Shown in pieces: positions 19,902 through 19,948 of a stretch of 19,948 nucleotides of DNA. The stretch covers positions 1-19,948 of the forward strand of contig CAYOKQ010000024.1 of assembly GCA_964404595.1 (NCBI GenBank). The letters are read 5' to 3'. The DNA is from CAYJXA01 sp964404595. Its GTDB lineage: Archaea; Nanobdellota; Nanobdellia; Woesearchaeales; GW2011-AR9. The position numbers were made by a program, and so were the translations under genes. The stretch's first letter is position 1. Each line of letters opens with the position of its first letter. The notes beneath the pieces were generated by a model. That model did no database searches, had not been told where the DNA came from, and worked only from the letters and a program-made list of their open reading frames with translations.

Positions 19902-19948
19902 TACTTACGAATCCAAAAATCATCAAAGCATTTGATATAATAAGGGAA
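19898..19948 (+). CDS. Start of a gene coupled to nreA (partial)
   Basis: A TTG at 19898-19900 overlaps the nreA stop (TTGA) and opens an uninterrupted frame, with TTG read as Met: MILTNPKIIKAFDIIRE, running off the right edge. The overlap and the protein-like sequence suggest the next gene of an nreA operon. Seventeen codons are too few to identify it, and a chance frame is possible. Confidence 0.4.
   Translation, partial: MILTNPKIIKAFDIIRE

Overview
The window looks archaeal, most likely from a DPANN lineage of the Woesearchaeota or Pacearchaeota type; this is inference, since no rRNA gene is present. The evidence is as follows. An Nre-family DNA repair protein carries a C-terminal PCNA-binding-like tail. 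There are two TrmB-family regulators, an archaeal-style DHH phosphoesterase, and the tail of what looks like a membrane pyrophosphatase. Many genes have an A/T-rich TATA box centred about 26-28 nt before the start codon, which implies leaderless mRNAs. Internal operon genes, the secreted-protein genes and a few others use GGTG or GGAG Shine-Dalgarno sites instead. The DNA is A+T rich and gene-dense. I saw no tRNA, rRNA, CRISPR array or insertion sequence.

Layout. Positions 1-681 (+): the C-terminal end of a probable H+/Na+-pumping pyrophosphatase and an unknown 197-aa protein. 699-1517 (-): an HTH regulator with a degenerate phospholipase-D-like sensor domain. 1624-3501 (+): a two-gene operon with zero spacing, encoding an AAA_28 NTPase-CYTH fusion and a class II aminoacyl-tRNA-synthetase-like core fused to a MazG-like pyrophosphohydrolase. 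3521-5538 (-): a four-gene overlapping operon with a 30-aa membrane peptide, a 129-aa membrane protein, a tandem Fis-type HTH protein and a helical 285-aa protein. 5606-7372: an alaE exporter operon divergent from a TrmB regulator, with a perfect inverted repeat between them. 7376-8410 (-): DHH phosphoesterase. 8497-9133 (+): a RelBE-type toxin-antitoxin pair plus a third small gene. 9130-10726 (-): small membrane proteins, an unknown protein and a lipoprotein-like protein. 10823-11563 (+): a second TrmB regulator with its own pair of inverted repeats. 11565-12768 (-): a zinc-ribbon protein followed by a helical protein. 13062-14175 (+): a GNAT acetyltransferase and an MgtC-like membrane protein.

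14345-18304 (+) is the most distinctive part. It holds a cluster for exported or membrane proteins whose genes all have clear Shine-Dalgarno sites. The centrepiece is a very large secreted alanine-rich protein. It has a 23-residue acidic tandem repeat, interrupted by an exactly 100-N assembly gap. Long stretches have alanine at every second residue and closely resemble EAK16-type self-assembling beta-sheet peptides. A third repeat family of about 42 residues and eight cysteines complete it. It is followed by a 53-aa ORF, a secreted protein with a PepSY-like domain, two strong hairpins and a 42-aa DUF3096-like membrane peptide. The window ends with a small CxxC zinc protein (-), nreA (+) and the first codons of a coupled gene.

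How the genes may work together. The left end has a recurring phosphate-ester and pyrophosphate chemistry theme (pyrophosphatase, CYTH, MazG and adenylate-forming synthetase folds). The two TrmB genes each appear to control themselves and a divergent neighbour (alaE; the lipoprotein). The Ala-rich and PepSY proteins are candidates for a cell-surface or extracellular matrix. These links are inferred from arrangement and sequence, not demonstrated.
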